This document shows positions 40,069 to 52,433 of a stretch of DNA of 64,000 nt, in pieces. The stretch spans positions 7,024,001 through 7,088,000 of the forward strand of contig JADLSH010000369.1 of assembly GCA_016169945.1 (NCBI GenBank). The letters run 5' to 3'. Source of the DNA: Trachythela sp. YZ-2020 (lineage: Eukaryota; Cnidaria; Anthozoa; Malacalcyonacea; Clavulariidae). A program made the translations under genes and the position numbers. How positions within the stretch are numbered: the stretch's first letter is position 1; every line of letters begins with the position of its first letter. The notes beneath the pieces are model-generated. The model saw only the letters and a list, made by a program, of their open reading frames with translations, was not told the DNA's origin and ran no database searches.

Positions 40069-40752
40069 TAGTACATTTTGTAGAATTACCATGTTAGCTT
40101 TAATGGAAGTTTCAGATTTTTATATTGGATGGAATAACTATTATACCATGCCAATACATTGATATTTGACTGATCAAAATAACCAACCGTTTGCCTTCTA
40201 GAATCACTTAAGGTGGCGACACCAATTTTGCATCCTGTCCAAATTACGGAAATTTGGTTAAAAGTATTTCAATATTTTTAGGAGGATTTTTAAAGAGAAT
40301 GCAAACCTATCATCTCTATAAAACTGATCATTTGTTGTCCCTATCATCAAGATTTTGTTTCATGTAAAATTAGTAAAAAGGAGTCAAAAGCCCTGGTAAG
40401 GTGGGGAAAATGCCCAGAATTTGCTGTTTTCCATTCATTTTGACTAAAAACAGCAAATTCAGTGCATTTTCCTCATTCTTCATTAATTTTTACAGTTAAT
40501 GAATTCTCGATGTTAGCGACAACAAATTATGAGTTTCAGAGTAGAACAAGTCGCAATATTGGTGTCGCCACCTTAAGCGATTCTAGAAGGCAAATGGTTA
40601 GTTATTTAGATCAGACAAATACCAATGAATTGGCATGATACGTTTGTTATTCAATGATTTCAATCCAGTGCAAAAATGTGTATCTTCAATTAAAGCTAAC
40701 AAAGTAATACCACAAAATATGATGGGGGACATTTTTTTGGGGACACCCTGTA
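40069..40752. repeat. Large imperfect fold-back element with nested inverted repeats
   Basis: The innermost, best-conserved stem pairs GCCTTCTAGAATCACTTAAG at 40193-40212 with CTTAAGCGATTCTAGAAGGC near 40573. Outside it, CATGTTAGCTTTAA pairs with TTAAAGCTAACAAAG, and ACATTTTGTAG with a related tract near 40715. The right edge adjoins GGGGACACCCTGTATAC, a mariner-like end. Whether this is one element or two nested ones is unclear. Confidence 0.6.
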
Positions 40753-40866
40753 TACATTAGAAAATGTTATTCTGTAGCTCAGTAGGTATTGCACTACATT
40801 ATTGCTCTTTTTCACAAGAAATATATATCCATAATCAATTCAAATTGGCCTATATGTCTTTAAAAC

Positions 40867-43785
40867 TACTCTGGCGGCCTCCTATTTGGTCCTTCTAGCT
40901 GGTGATGTTAGCCCAAACCCTGGTCCTATTTCTGACTCCCTATTGGATTTCCGAAAGCTCGTGGTATCAAGTTGGCTCACTTAAACGTTCGAAGCTTGGT
41001 AAACAAAATTGATGACATTCGGTCTTTAATTTACGACAACCCTTTCGACATCTTTACCATCTCTGAATCATGGCTAAATTCCTCTATCTTAGACTCTGAA
41101 GTTAGCTTTTCTGGCTACACTTTAGTAAGGCAGGATCGCAAGATTAAGCGTGGTGGTGGAACGGCTATATTTGTACGAGACAGTATCCCATACACGCATC
41201 GGCAGGACCTCTCCAATGGTGCTATTGAATCATGCTGGATTGAAATTAATCGTGTCAAATGTAAGAAACTTTTTGTTTGCAGTGTCTATAGACCCCCTGA
41301 TTTCTGCGCTGATCGATTCATTGATGTCTTAAATGACTCTCTCGGGAAGTTGCCTGTCGATTCCGAACTTATCGTTATGGGAGATTTTAATATTGATTTT
41401 CTAGCTACAAACACCGATCGTGCATCACACAAATTGAAACAAAAACTTCAAAGGTTTGCCAGGTCGAATAACATAGAACAGCTGATAACTTCTCCGACTA
41501 GAATATACGATCAATCCAGCACTGCCATCGACTTGATATTCGCCAATAACAGCCATCGTATTGTTGATAGCGGTGTTATTCCCTCGGCGATTAGTGATCA
41601 CTTTATCATCTACTGTGTGATCAAGTCTGGCGTACCTAAGACAAAACCTAAAACGATTGAATACCGGTCCTACCGAGCTTACACGAAAGAATCGTTTGTC
41701 AACGAACTAAATGGAATTGATTGGTCCTTTATTGACAACTGTGACAACATCGACTCTGCCGTTGAAGCTTGGGCCAGTGTATTCTCGGAAGTAGCAAACA
41801 GACACGCCCCAATTAAAAAGACCCGTGTAAAAGGACTTCATGCACCATGGATGACGCCCATTCTCAGTGATGCTATGAGAGATCGAGATTTTCACCATAG
41901 GAAAGCAATTAAGACTAACTCTGTATTTCACTGGGATAAATTTAAGAACTTAAAGAACTTTACAAATAAATTGGTGAAAAAGTGTAAATCTGATTACTAC
42001 ATCAACTTGATTAACCAAAACAAAGGAAACGCCAATTCTCTTTGGAATACCCTGAATGAAATCACGTCAAGAAAGTCAAGTTCTCCCGTAACTTGTATTG
42101 AGGCGGATGGCGTACAACACCACGAAGCAAACTCAATTTCAGAGGTTCTGAACAGTCACTTTTGTTCTATCGGGTCCAAGTTAGTAGCCAAATTAAAATC
42201 TGGCGTGGCACATGTCAGCCTAAATCAACAGGCTCATGACTCAACCAATCTCAACATTGATGGATTCGCATTTCATCCTGTGGAAGAGCAATTCGTGGCA
42301 AGTCAGCTAAGGAGACTAAAGGCTAACAAGGCCACAGGACTTGACCGAATTAGTGCTCGTTTGTTGAAAGATTCAGCTGTGCAAATAACCCCTGTGTTGA
42401 CTAACGTATTTAATCGTTCGCTGCTATCATCCACGTTTCCTTCTGCTTGGAAGTCGGGAAAAGTCGTCCCCTTATTTAAATCCGGCGAGAGATGTAATCC
42501 TAGCAACTATAGATCCATTACGGTCCTTCCTACAATAAGTAAAATCTTGGAGAAAGCTGTTCATATTCAAGTATATCACTTTTTCCTGGAACATAAAATT
42601 TTAACTCCCCGTCAATTTGGCTTTAGACCTCAACTATCAACTTAAATTGCTATCACCCATTTTACAGACTCCGTACTTGATAGATAACATGGATAAAGGT
42701 CGTATTACAGGGGCGGTTTTCCTGGATTTGTCGAAAGCTTTTGACACAATAGATCATTTGTCTCTTCTCCATAAATTAACTAAAGTTGGGTTTACAAGTT
42801 CTGCCGTTGATTGGTTTAAATCGTACCTCTCCCAAAGAACACAAGTAACATGCGTTGGCGATGCTAGTTCTTCCGCAAAGCATGTACCTGTTGGTGTACC
42901 GCAAGGTAGTGTTCTAGGACCGTTACTTTTCATAATTTACATCAATTAATTATCTTCTGTTGTCAACTCATGTGAAGTATCGTTGTATGCTGATGACACT
43001 GTTATCTACTACTCATCCTCCTCCATCCAAGATCGTGAAGATAAATTAAACTCTGATCTTATAAACCTTTGCCAGTGGTTTAACGAGAACTTTCTAACCT
43101 TAAACGTTAGCAAATGTAAGTTTGTATTATTTGGAAGTTAACATAAGTTACGTTTGTGTAGTCAACTGTCACTGAAGATCAACGATAATTTATTGGAACG
43201 GAATGAATCCTTGAAGTACCTAGGTGTCACAATTAATCAGAACATGTCCTGGTCTGATCATATTGGAACTTTGTCGAAAAAAATCAGGAACAACTAAGAA
43301 CCCTGGAACAACTAAGGTGGAAACCATTATCTGTTCGCCGTTGCCATCATCGTTGTATTGCTGTTTTTAAATGTATAAATAAGCTAACTAACGTTGATTT
43401 TAATTTCTTGAAGAACACTGACGTCCATAGCCATAATACACGCAGGCGCCAGGACATTCACACTCCACGGGCACGTACCAACTGGGGCAAACAAAGGTTT
43501 GCTTTTCATGCGGTAACGGACTGGAACAATTTGGAACTTAAAGTTCGGCAGTCAACTAGTATAACTGCCTTCAAAGGGATGCTAAAATGACTTACTCTTA
43601 ATATAAACTTTTAGTTTTCTCTTTTTTATCTTTCTACTATATACTTTTTTCTATATATTTCTTTCTATATATTTCTTATTCTACATATATGATATATATG
43701 CAGGACCTCCCTGAAAATCACTACGGTGAGCGGAGCATTCCTGTTGAAATATTGTTTTAAATAAAAAAACAAAAACAAAAAAAAA
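40867..43785 (+). pseudogene. LINE D with 2A-like leader, endonuclease and reverse transcriptase
   Basis: At 40867-40926 a frame reads LAASYLVLLAGDVSPNPGP, resembling 2A-type peptides known at the start of some CR1/L2-like LINEs (Ser replaces the usual Glu). After a one-base frame break near 40955 the endonuclease domain follows (AHLNVRSLVNKIDD, IVMGDFNIDF, catalytic SDH in AISDHFIIY). The reverse transcriptase begins KANKATGLDRISARLLKDSA. A stop at 42643-42645 and a 4-base GATA duplication near 42675 break the frame; the rest continues (FLDLSKAFDTIDH, PQGSVLGPLLF, YADDTVIYY) with further stops at 42947 and 43139. It ends near 43590, with a poly-A-like tail at 43757-43785. Confidence 0.85.
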
Positions 43786-43786
43786 C

Positions 43787-43887
43787 CGCCATCTCGCAAA
43801 AGTCGCAGTCGTTGGGCTTTTGACTACGAGAATTTTGATAAATCTCGTACTCAAAAGCCCGACGACTACGACTTTTGAGAGATGGCG
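43787..43887. repeat. Fold-back hairpin 4, about 100 bp
   Basis: CGCCATCTCGCAAAAGTCGC pairs with CGACTTTTGAGAGATGGCG; the inner part GGGCTTTTGACTACGAGA pairs with TCTCGTACTCAAAAGCCC. It directly follows the LINE D tail. Confidence 0.75.
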
Positions 43888-43919
43888 TATGCAAACAACA
43901 CGCGAAAATGACGAATCTC

Positions 43920-43992
43920 GTACTCGTAGTCGTACTCGTAGTCGTACTCGTAGTCGTACTCGTAGTCGTACTCGTAGTCGTACTCGTAGTCA
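43920..43992. repeat. 12-bp tandem repeat, six copies
   Basis: GTACTCGTAGTC repeated six times. The unit is itself nearly palindromic in pairs and echoes the TCTCGTACTC of the neighbouring hairpin, so it may have expanded from it. Confidence 0.8.
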
Positions 43993-44117
43993 CTGCTAAA
44001 GCTCCCTAATGTGATACAGAGCTGCTTTCGAGGTAGTACTGGCGATTATTTTCGGTATCTGTTGAAGATGTGGGCGTGAATGCCTCCTGCTGTATATATA
44101 CCAAGGCAACAATTAAC

Positions 44118-44237
44118 ACTTATTTACTGACGCCGAGGGAAACAGTGTGTTTTGTGGACCCGAGACCGTCGCCGTTGTTGTCGAGCTGTCGAGGGGCCAC
44201 AAAACATACTGTTTTCCCGAGGTTTCAGTAAATAAGT
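44118..44237. repeat. Fold-back hairpin 5, about 120 bp
   Basis: ACTTATTTACTGA pairs with TCAGTAAATAAGT at the far end, and GGGAAACAGT.GTTTTGTGG with CCACAAAACATACTGTTTTCCC. The centre is CpG-rich. Confidence 0.75.
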
Positions 44238-44977
44238 GATTTGTTATATACCAAGCGTCATATGACAAAAAATTTATCGAGTTTTCCCTAGGGAAAAATA
44301 ATGCATTGTTGCCCGTTGCCATTGGTTACGCGGAAACATCGTGATTTTTGGACTGCTACGTGTGTATTACTCGTCCAATGAAAAGCCACGAAAAATGGAC
44401 TTTGACACTTGGTATATAACAATGAATGTTAATGATCATCCTTGCTCTCATTCACAGAGGTTATTCATGCTTTCACTGCCTTTTCATGCAGATAATTGCG
44501 TGAGAAAATTATTGATCTGCGGTTATCTTCGTCTATATTTCCTTCTAGCGCAATATATCCATTTTAAATCACTGGTCATTTTGAATGCACCGAGAGCCTC
44601 TGTGGGGGTGGCCCATCCCAATGTTAAGGTGGTTGTGGGCCTGCCACTCAGGTTATTGCGCAACCTCAACATATAACCCACAGAGTTTTAATTTTCAACT
44701 GTATTTCAAGTATATATATCTGTAAACCCACTCGTTTCACGCAAAACCCCCAAAGTTGACCAGTTCCAAAACGTTATAACTCGGCTGCTTTTTATAATAC
44801 ATCAACTGCACTAGTCACTGTCCCTCGGATCAACACCCAACATATGAAAATTTACTTCTTGTGACGTCTCATTTTAGAACGCTACTATACACATAAAAAG
44901 TTTCTGGCCAAAATTTAGAGTAATAATTTTGCAGGAAATTTGACATTTTAAAATATATTATTAATTCATACAATGTC

Positions 44978-47900
44978 TTAAGTCTTATCAAAACCTGGCA
45001 AAGGAAATTCTTTAGCGAAGTTTTCCACTTCTTCTTTCAGTTGACTAATTTTCTCGCTTGTCGAATTTTCGTCCATAATATATTCTCTAAAACCTGGCAG
45101 AGATGTTCCTTGAATATAACAAAACAACGAGACCACTATTATGGGTTAATTTCCATATTAACAACTTAAATCCCAATACAGTGAAACAATCCTAATCCCA
45201 AGCCTGACATTAATCTTAACCCTTTATATCCTAACTCTAATACATCCTAACCTGTTCTAATCCTTTGACCTAACGAAATCCTAACCCTATAACACTAATC
45301 CTTACCCCAATCCTAACCTAATACTAACGTACGACATAGTTAATATACAGAAATGAAAAAGGTGCCCGTTTAATCGGCGTTGCATCACAGAACATATGTT
45401 CTTTGTGGGTAACCCGACAGAATAAAACCGGGTTACCATTTGTTCGTGAGGAGTGGCGACCATGTCAAGATGGCCGATGTAATAGAGTGCCGATAACGTT
45501 TTGCAATTAGTAAACATTGATTTGCAAATCGTTTTAAACCTTCAGCCTGTTAGGATTTTGGGTTTTCCCAACCTTCCTCAAAATAACTGGAAATTTTCCG
45601 ACCTGCAGGCTTTTTCCTGGTTAGGTTGACAGTTGGCAATTGCAGTACTGCTAGTCTGACTGTTGCTACTAATACTAACCTGACTAATCTAGTACTTACT
45701 ACAGCTATGCCAGTAAACCTTCCTCACGGGTGGTATCCGCATACCCATGCATAGCTATTTTTCAACTCTGCACACTAAAAATAAGATAGATCCAGACTAT
45801 TTCACATCAGCAGACATAAATGATAAATTGGTCACGACAGCTGCAAGGTAATAGAAGGCAGCATGTATGCTCAAATGCGGTCACTTATTCAATGAGAATG
45901 TCCGTAATTTTCCTTCAATGTCTATATTTTATAATATCCAAAATCGTTATTCATTTTGCAACTGTTGTGACGGGTTCGCGCGGGGGGGGGGGGGTTGGAA
46001 GCCTACATTTATACGTTTATTGTCTTACCAGTTTTCTTTTGTGCTTCAACAGCAATTTTTACACCCTGGTCCAAAAATTCCACAACTTGAACGAAGTCAT
46101 TCTCCTTGAAATCTCGGGACGTCAACGCTGGAGTACCTGGAAATAAAAAATACTTATTTACAAATAAAATTCCTCAATTTGTGTTATTTGACGTGATCTG
46201 GGAAAAGTGTTTAATGTTCCTCCGTACTTGAATAAAGGTAAAGGGTAGGGGTAAAAGTGGGAGCTGCTTATCATCCTTAGTGGACGCTGAGGGCTGAATT
46301 GCGAAGGACGCAGCTCAAACGTGACCGAGTCGAAAGCTTACTATAGCTGCCTCTGGCTGCCATCATATTCCATATGTGTCGAATATGGAAAACGGGATAA
46401 ATTTGTTACATGGGTGACTCAAGTCAGTTTTAATTCGTTGGAACTCCTCAATAGTGATAGTGTCTCTTCTCTCAAGCTGTCTTGGGGTATACCAAGAATA
46501 TTCAAACATCTGTTTTGGATAGTTTCAATTTCATCGACAAGGTATTTGGGGAGCCCACTCCATATAGGTGCCGCGTACTCTAACACGGGTCTTATCTTTG
46601 TGTTGTAGCATGTGAGGCCAATTACCTCTAATGGTAGGTATGTTCTGCGACACTCTCAAGTAGAATAGACGTTAATAACATGCACTCTGTGTAGGTGCCG
46701 CGTACTCTAACGCGGGTCTTATCTTTGTGTTGTAGCATGTGAGGCCAATTACCTCTAATGGTAGGTATGCTCTGCGACACTCTCTCAAGCAGAATAGGCG
46801 TTAATAACATGCACTTACCTAAGCGTAATCCTCCAGGCACCAATGCACTCTTATCACCAGGACAAGTATTTTTGTTCGTAGTAATTGCAGCAAGCTCTAA
46901 CACGCGCTCTACACGTGCTCCATCAATACCCTAAAATATAACAATTGATGTGATCATGCAATGTTAGAGATGTAACAATAGGTGCAGCCATTAGAAATGA
47001 AAACTCATTGTTGTGAACTTGCAAATAACAGATATCACTCTTAATTGTAATACATTGTGATAGATCGCATGATTTAAGGTCGTCCAAATCTAAGAACACG
47101 GAAAAGCGAATCCTTCGGTATTCTTGGGAATTCCAACTAAATCCAGGGCATCACCCTCCTGACACAACGTAAAACGTTACGCCCAAATGATGTATTTGCG
47201 CCAGGGCCTACCATTTAAGGGCCCCCTAAAGAGAAAATGGTTTATTTCGTAGTGACTATTTTTTTGACCTAGTTCAGGGAAATGGCAAGCATGTTTATTG
47301 CTTTTCTGCGGGTAAGAGACTCGAAATGACACAGTGGCATACTCGCTCTTGATGATGGTGGGTGTGCCTAAATTATAGGTACGTCTAGAGCTCTGAAATT
47401 TCCATTTAAACGAATATTATATTGTAGAGTATATTAGCGGTAAATTTAATTTTACCTTCGATTTCAGGTCAACGAGAACAAGATGATTGCCCGTGCCACC
47501 TTAATGAAAGACAAACTAATGTTTACAGCAAAACATCACTGCAAGAATGAGCTTGAGTTGCTGAGGTCTTTTCGGAAACTAAATGTATGATATATTAACT
47601 ATTAAATCATAACCAAACATATCCTACCTGAAACTAAGTCATATCCACGATCCAACAATGCTTGCGCCATTGCTTTGGAATTTTTCAACACTTGAGATTG
47701 GTAATCCCGAAATGACGGCTCCATTGCCTAGGAATAGTAAAGAATATAAAGACAGATAGGTTGGCTTACCTTAAAATGTACCACTACTGCCTGCAGTTTC
47801 ACGCGAGGCGATCTTCGGCGACTGAAAAATTTGTAGGTGTAGGCGTCGAAACAAGGCATGCATTCTTTTCTTTGTTTTCATTTTTTTTTAAACCTTAGGT

Positions 47901-50900
47901 TTGGATTCTCTCCTCGGCAGAGCCAAAGGCTTTTTAAGAACAGTGAATTTAATGCTTCATTGAGCTAGAAGGTAGATGGTATCAAGTCAACCGCATTAAA
48001 AGCCTTTGCGGAGGAGAGAGAGGTTTGAATAAATGAAAACACAATTACATGTTAAGTACGTAACATGCAGGACATAGCAAGGACATAGCAAGGACATAGC
48101 AAGGACATAGCAAGGACATAGCAAGGACATAGCAAGGACATAGCAAGGACATAGCAAGGACATAGCAAGGACATAGCAAGGACATAGCAAGGACATAGCA
48201 AGGACATAGCAAGGACATAGCAAGGACATACTGTAGAAAGGACATAACATTATTACTTGATGTGATCGACTACTGTTAAGACTAAATGGGAGCGCACTGA
48301 ATAATCAAGTCACTGTATGTATACTATGGATAATATTTTAATTTCACCTGTTTTAGTGCGACACCAACACTAATGATAGCATGATTATGAGGCCCACCCT
48401 GTAAGGACGGGAAGACGGCAAAATCAATCTTTTCTTTGAAGTCGTACATGATCTCTTTAGTTTGGATAAAGGAAAATATCATGATGGCAGTACGTGAAAA
48501 CTGAAAGTCACGACTTTAACCAAAGATATGAATTTCAAGTAAATCAATTTTCATGTAACTGTATGAAAAGGATACTTTTCCCGATCTTCTTATTCGTATT
48601 TTTCTCGCCAACTCGAAAAAAGATAATTCCAGATCTGACAAGAAGAAATCGGAAATGTCTTCAATTTCGATCAGTCTAATTTCTTATACTATTAAAGACG
48701 TTTACTGTACTAAAAACTCCATGTACCAGGGTTCGAAAGCAGCCGCCTGCCGGCAACGCCCTTTCAAAGTATAACTCAAGTTTGAATATCAATTAAATTA
48801 TTTTTCCAAGATTAAAATTATGGTAATTTCTTTCTGTGTATATGATCGTTAAACCATACTAAAACAAGGTCATATTGTGTACAGTTGTTGGCATCTAAGG
48901 ACAAAGCATGTAAGCCTGCCTCGTGCTTGAAACATGTTCTACACTAAGGTGAAACGTCTGTTGGAATATTTCCAGTTGATCATGAAATCAAATGTGAAAT
49001 TAAAACACATTAGCCAACCATGTGTGAAAGATACTGTGAAGTATCATTGCGAAGATGAACGAACATGATAAAATATAAAAAACAGTCGTTTACAGTGGCG
49101 TAGCCAGACTTGAGGTTTTGGGGGGGCATATATCGAACGAAAGTCGAAGGCTTGAACCTTTCTAGGGGGGTCCGGGGGCATGTTCCCCCGGGAGAATTTT
49201 GAAATATAGAGTCTCTCAATGGCGATTTCCCCCCCTTGCCCCCCCCCCCTTGTCTACGCCACTGGTCGTTTACTTGATCGATTACACTTCAGGACAAATT
49301 GTTGATGTTTAATATTGTGGCTTTATATAGCTCGACTTTATTACAGCGCATGTGAGATTGCGGCCGGGTCCAAAATAACCTGCAAGAAGATACAGCGAGC
49401 ATGACACTGCAGACCACAGCACTGTGCGTGGAAAACGTATCAATGTTCGACTGACGTCTCAGTGAAATCCCTGAATCCCTACCACTCGTATTCAATACAT
49501 TTAATTTCTATTGTAGTGCCAACCACGCATAACACTACACGCAAGATATGCTTTACGTCATCATGAAAACGGCCGGCAAGAATTTTGACCTACAAAAACA
49601 GCCTACAAAATTGGGTACATTTTTAGGGTTATTTGGAACCCTGATGTACTCTGAAAACATACCTTCCCCCACGTAATGTCTTGTGTGTTGTGGAAGTGAT
49701 AATGTGTGAATGTTCAAAGGGACTGGGAATTACCTATAGAGATAGATGCAGGTTATAGTTTAAATATGGCCTGTTATATGTGTTTACGCAAGTGATTTGA
49801 CGGGTTTCCCCTTTCTGCATGTTAAATGTTTGAATCAAATTACAAAACTTTGTAGGTTTTCGAGTCAAGAGTGATGACATTTTCAATTTCGGTGAGTATA
49901 ATTTGTTGTGCACCTTTTGTTGTCCATAATATACATTGTTTCTGAAATCTCCGCTCATGCACACTCTACTTTTCCGCTGTCAGTTTCCTTTATACTGTAA
50001 GGACACTTATCCTGTAAAATACTTCATTATTTCCAACTTCAAGGTTGCAACTCCCAGAACATTTGCATTCGTATAATATGTGTGTCCATAAAATATTTTT
50101 GGACGACCAGTTGTGACATCCTACCTTGATGACTATATAGCATACCATAAAGAACCATATGAATGCATTCATCAACTACCATTGATATGTATATAAATAT
50201 TTCACATTACCTCCGCAGCAATTAATCCACTGATATGTGCGATATCTGCCATAAGAAGAGCATTCACTTGGTCACAGATCTACAAATATCATATTCTCTT
50301 AGTTATCAATCACTGGTTTTACACATTCGAAGTTTATCACAGCTTCACCTTACCATTTCCTTCCAATACCGTTTACTTCGAATTGTAGATATTATTATTT
50401 CCATATTGCATCAATGACGTCACAACTCTATATTTCGTTCGCTGTCGCGCTGATACGATTAATTCACCGTTAGCTGTTAGCCAATCAAAAGGTCTATTCA
50501 TCAGCAGTTTAGCAATACATACACACCTTTCTCATTCTCTTGTAGTCAATGAGTCTAGAATAAGCACTCGCTCCAGCAATGATAATTTTTGGACGAAATA
50601 GTTTGGCATTCTCTTCTAGTTTGTCGTAATCAATGTATCCCGTTTCTATCTAAAAAATAACATTTGGAATATAGAACATGAACTTTATGAAAGCTGTCAG
50701 TGAAGAAAATCATAATTTTCCCACTCACATTTAGACGATAAGGCATTGATTCAAAATATATTGACGTTGCAGATATCCTTTTCTTGTCCGTCATAAAACC
50801 ATGAGTCAAGCTGAGTTAAAGATAAAAACACGCATTTAATGGCCACGAACCAATACGTACGAGTTCTTTGATTGCTAGATTACAACAGTGAAACACATTA

Positions 50901-52433
50901 ACACCATAGAACAAATTTTCACAAACTCTGATCAGTTTTGTTTAAGGAAGTTCATCACAAAACATGTTGATTTCAGGCCAGGTTCGGTTGTACGAAGGCC
51001 GGATAACGCTATCCACCGGAGAGTGCTTTTTTCAAACGTTGTAAAAATGGTTAATTGGCATAACCAAGATTAAAGTGTAGTCTTTATAAATTGAAGGTCT
51101 TTTATATCTCTTGTAGGTTCCACACCCGTAGCTCAACAGTTTTCCTTCCATGTTTATTGAAGATTGAAAAAATCAATATCCGGTGGATGGCCCAGAGTTG
51201 TAAAACGTTTTCAACCTTGTTCCGGGTAGGATTTTGGGTTTTCCCAACCTTCGTCAAAATTGGAAACTTTCCAACATGCAGGCTTTTGCCTGGATAAGGT
51301 TTGCCAGTTTGCCATTGCAGTACTGCTGGTCTGACTGAGTGCTGACTGTTGCTACTGATGCTAGCCTGACTAGTCTAGTACTTACTGCTTCGCAATGTTT
51401 TATTCAGTAGAGACCTTAAGATTGAGGTTTAAAATTTTTACTTCAAACCTCAAACTGCAGTTTGAGGTTAGACGTCAGAGGTAATAAATTTTGAGGAGAT
51501 TAAGATTGAAGTACAAACTCTGAGATGTCTTTGAGTATAACTCTGCCATCTTGTCTTGAAAGCTGTGCTTTATAGTTTTTTCCAAGCTTAGTTTATTGTT
51601 ATTTGTTTCAAAATAAGTGCAATATGAAGCTAAGATGATGTTTTAAACATTTATTCTAGTAAAACTAAAATATAGGTTGATATTTTCGAAAAATATCCTG
51701 AGGGATTATTCATACGCGAAAACAATTTCCACACGTGATCGCTAGCGGTTTGCGGTTTGAGGTGTTTCGATCACTTTCAACCTTCCTCAATGCCAGTAAA
51801 CCTTCCTCACGGGTGGTATCCGCATGCCCGCAGCTTTTTTGCAACTCTGGGATGTCACTACTGGTCTTCGTACAACCGGCACCTGGTTTGTAGATACCGG
51901 CAACCCTGCAGCAACCGCATTCTATTTTAAACACACTATCACAGTCATTGGCACTGTTTATTTGGGGCCACCATCATCATTGTGAAATCACATTCGCTGC
52001 TTACTTCCGTAGGTAAAACAAAAAGTAACATTGGAAAACATAAACGTCTCAGTATAACTTACTGTCCACCGTGTGTCAGATCTTGCCCCATGATACGATC
52101 ATGAGGTTTAAGTAAGCCAGTGTAGACTATAAAATTTGCAGGAGAACCTGAAATAGACAATATTTGTATAATATTTGCACTGACGAAGATCCAGGATTTT
52201 TGCGAAATACTAAAGAAACATGCTGTTTTCCACAAGAAACGAATCTACATTTTTATTTAACAGTGATTTCGATTTTGTGGTGTTTACTATCTAAATTCAC
52301 GAAGTCTTATCATTTACCAGAATATGGCTGTACATTAACTCCCCATTTTTCAGGATCCAAGTGAAATGCTTTGAGAGCTCTCTCCTGTACCAACAATTCT
52401 ATCTTATCAATAATCTCCTTGCCATCATTGTAC
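44978..52433 (-). CDS. SHMT: Serine hydroxymethyltransferase, exons 3' part of gene
   Basis: Converts serine and tetrahydrofolate to glycine and methylenetetrahydrofolate with pyridoxal phosphate. Exons in order: 52433-52318 ([12 protein letters not shown]), 52147-52063 ([20 protein letters not shown]), 50810-50729 ([16 protein letters not shown]), 50649-50527 ([18 protein letters not shown]), 50279-50211 ([14 protein letters not shown]), 49733-49663 (the lysine-bearing [11 protein letters not shown], cofactor site), about 48474-48348 ([14 protein letters not shown]), 47727-47628, 47499-47456 ([14 protein letters not shown]), 46930-46819 ([13 protein letters not shown]), 46136-46029 ([14 protein letters not shown]), 45093-44978 ([13 protein letters not shown], stop TAA). 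Most junctions are GT..AG and keep phase. The acceptor of the ~48474 exon is unclear and its start ([12 protein letters not shown]) departs from the usual RAGMIF. Exons for the first ~90 residues are not found in the window. Confidence 0.88.
45094..46028. other. SHMT last intron
   Basis: Contains CCTAA/CTAACC-type degenerate repeats at about 45170-45320 and a dispersed repeat at 45540-45760 (GGATTTTGGGTTTTCCCAAC and onward), which recurs at 51224-51400 and partly at 51775-51860. Confidence 0.5.
46400..46620 (-). pseudogene. LINE C-terminal fragment in an SHMT intron
   Basis: Minus-strand translation gives [20 protein letters not shown] and then [14 protein letters not shown], the typical post-reverse-transcriptase region of non-LTR retrotransposons. 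It is a short fragment only. Confidence 0.65.
46566..46815. repeat. Tandem duplication, 127-bp period, ending at an SHMT splice donor
   Basis: AGGTGCCGCGTACTCTAACxC starts at 46566 and again at 46693 and the copies run in parallel to ATAACATGCACT. The second copy ends within a few bases of the donor GTAAGT (46813-46818) of the 46819-46930 exon. Copy 1 overlaps the end of the LINE fragment. Confidence 0.75.
47728..48347. other. SHMT intron with an 11-bp satellite
   Basis: Apart from the array at 48069-48230, ordinary intronic sequence. Frames through the array are periodic artefacts. Confidence 0.5.
48069..48230. repeat. 11-bp satellite, about 14.7 copies
   Basis: AGGACATAGCA repeated without visible variation across 162 bp, which implies recent expansion. 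Lies in an SHMT intron. Confidence 0.9.
48475..49662. other. SHMT intron with a G-rich/C-rich repeat
   Basis: No exon seen. Near 49090-49265 an inverted repeat starts GTGGCGTAGCCAG and ends CTACGCCACTG, with G-runs and C-runs; this is probably a small MITE. Confidence 0.5.
50811..52062. other. SHMT intron filled by a MITE-like composite
   Basis: Inverted ends GGTTGTACGAAGGCCGG (about 50988) and CTTCGTACAACCGGCACCTGG (about 51868-51888) bound a segment that contains the GGATTTTGGGTTTTCCCAAC dispersed repeat. Related copies are near 29915 and 45550. Confidence 0.55.

Noticed and set aside
48069..48230. Open frames of 66 and 84 residues across the 11-bp satellite
   Set aside because: Repeated [15 protein letters not shown] product of a tandem repeat inside an SHMT intron; not a gene.
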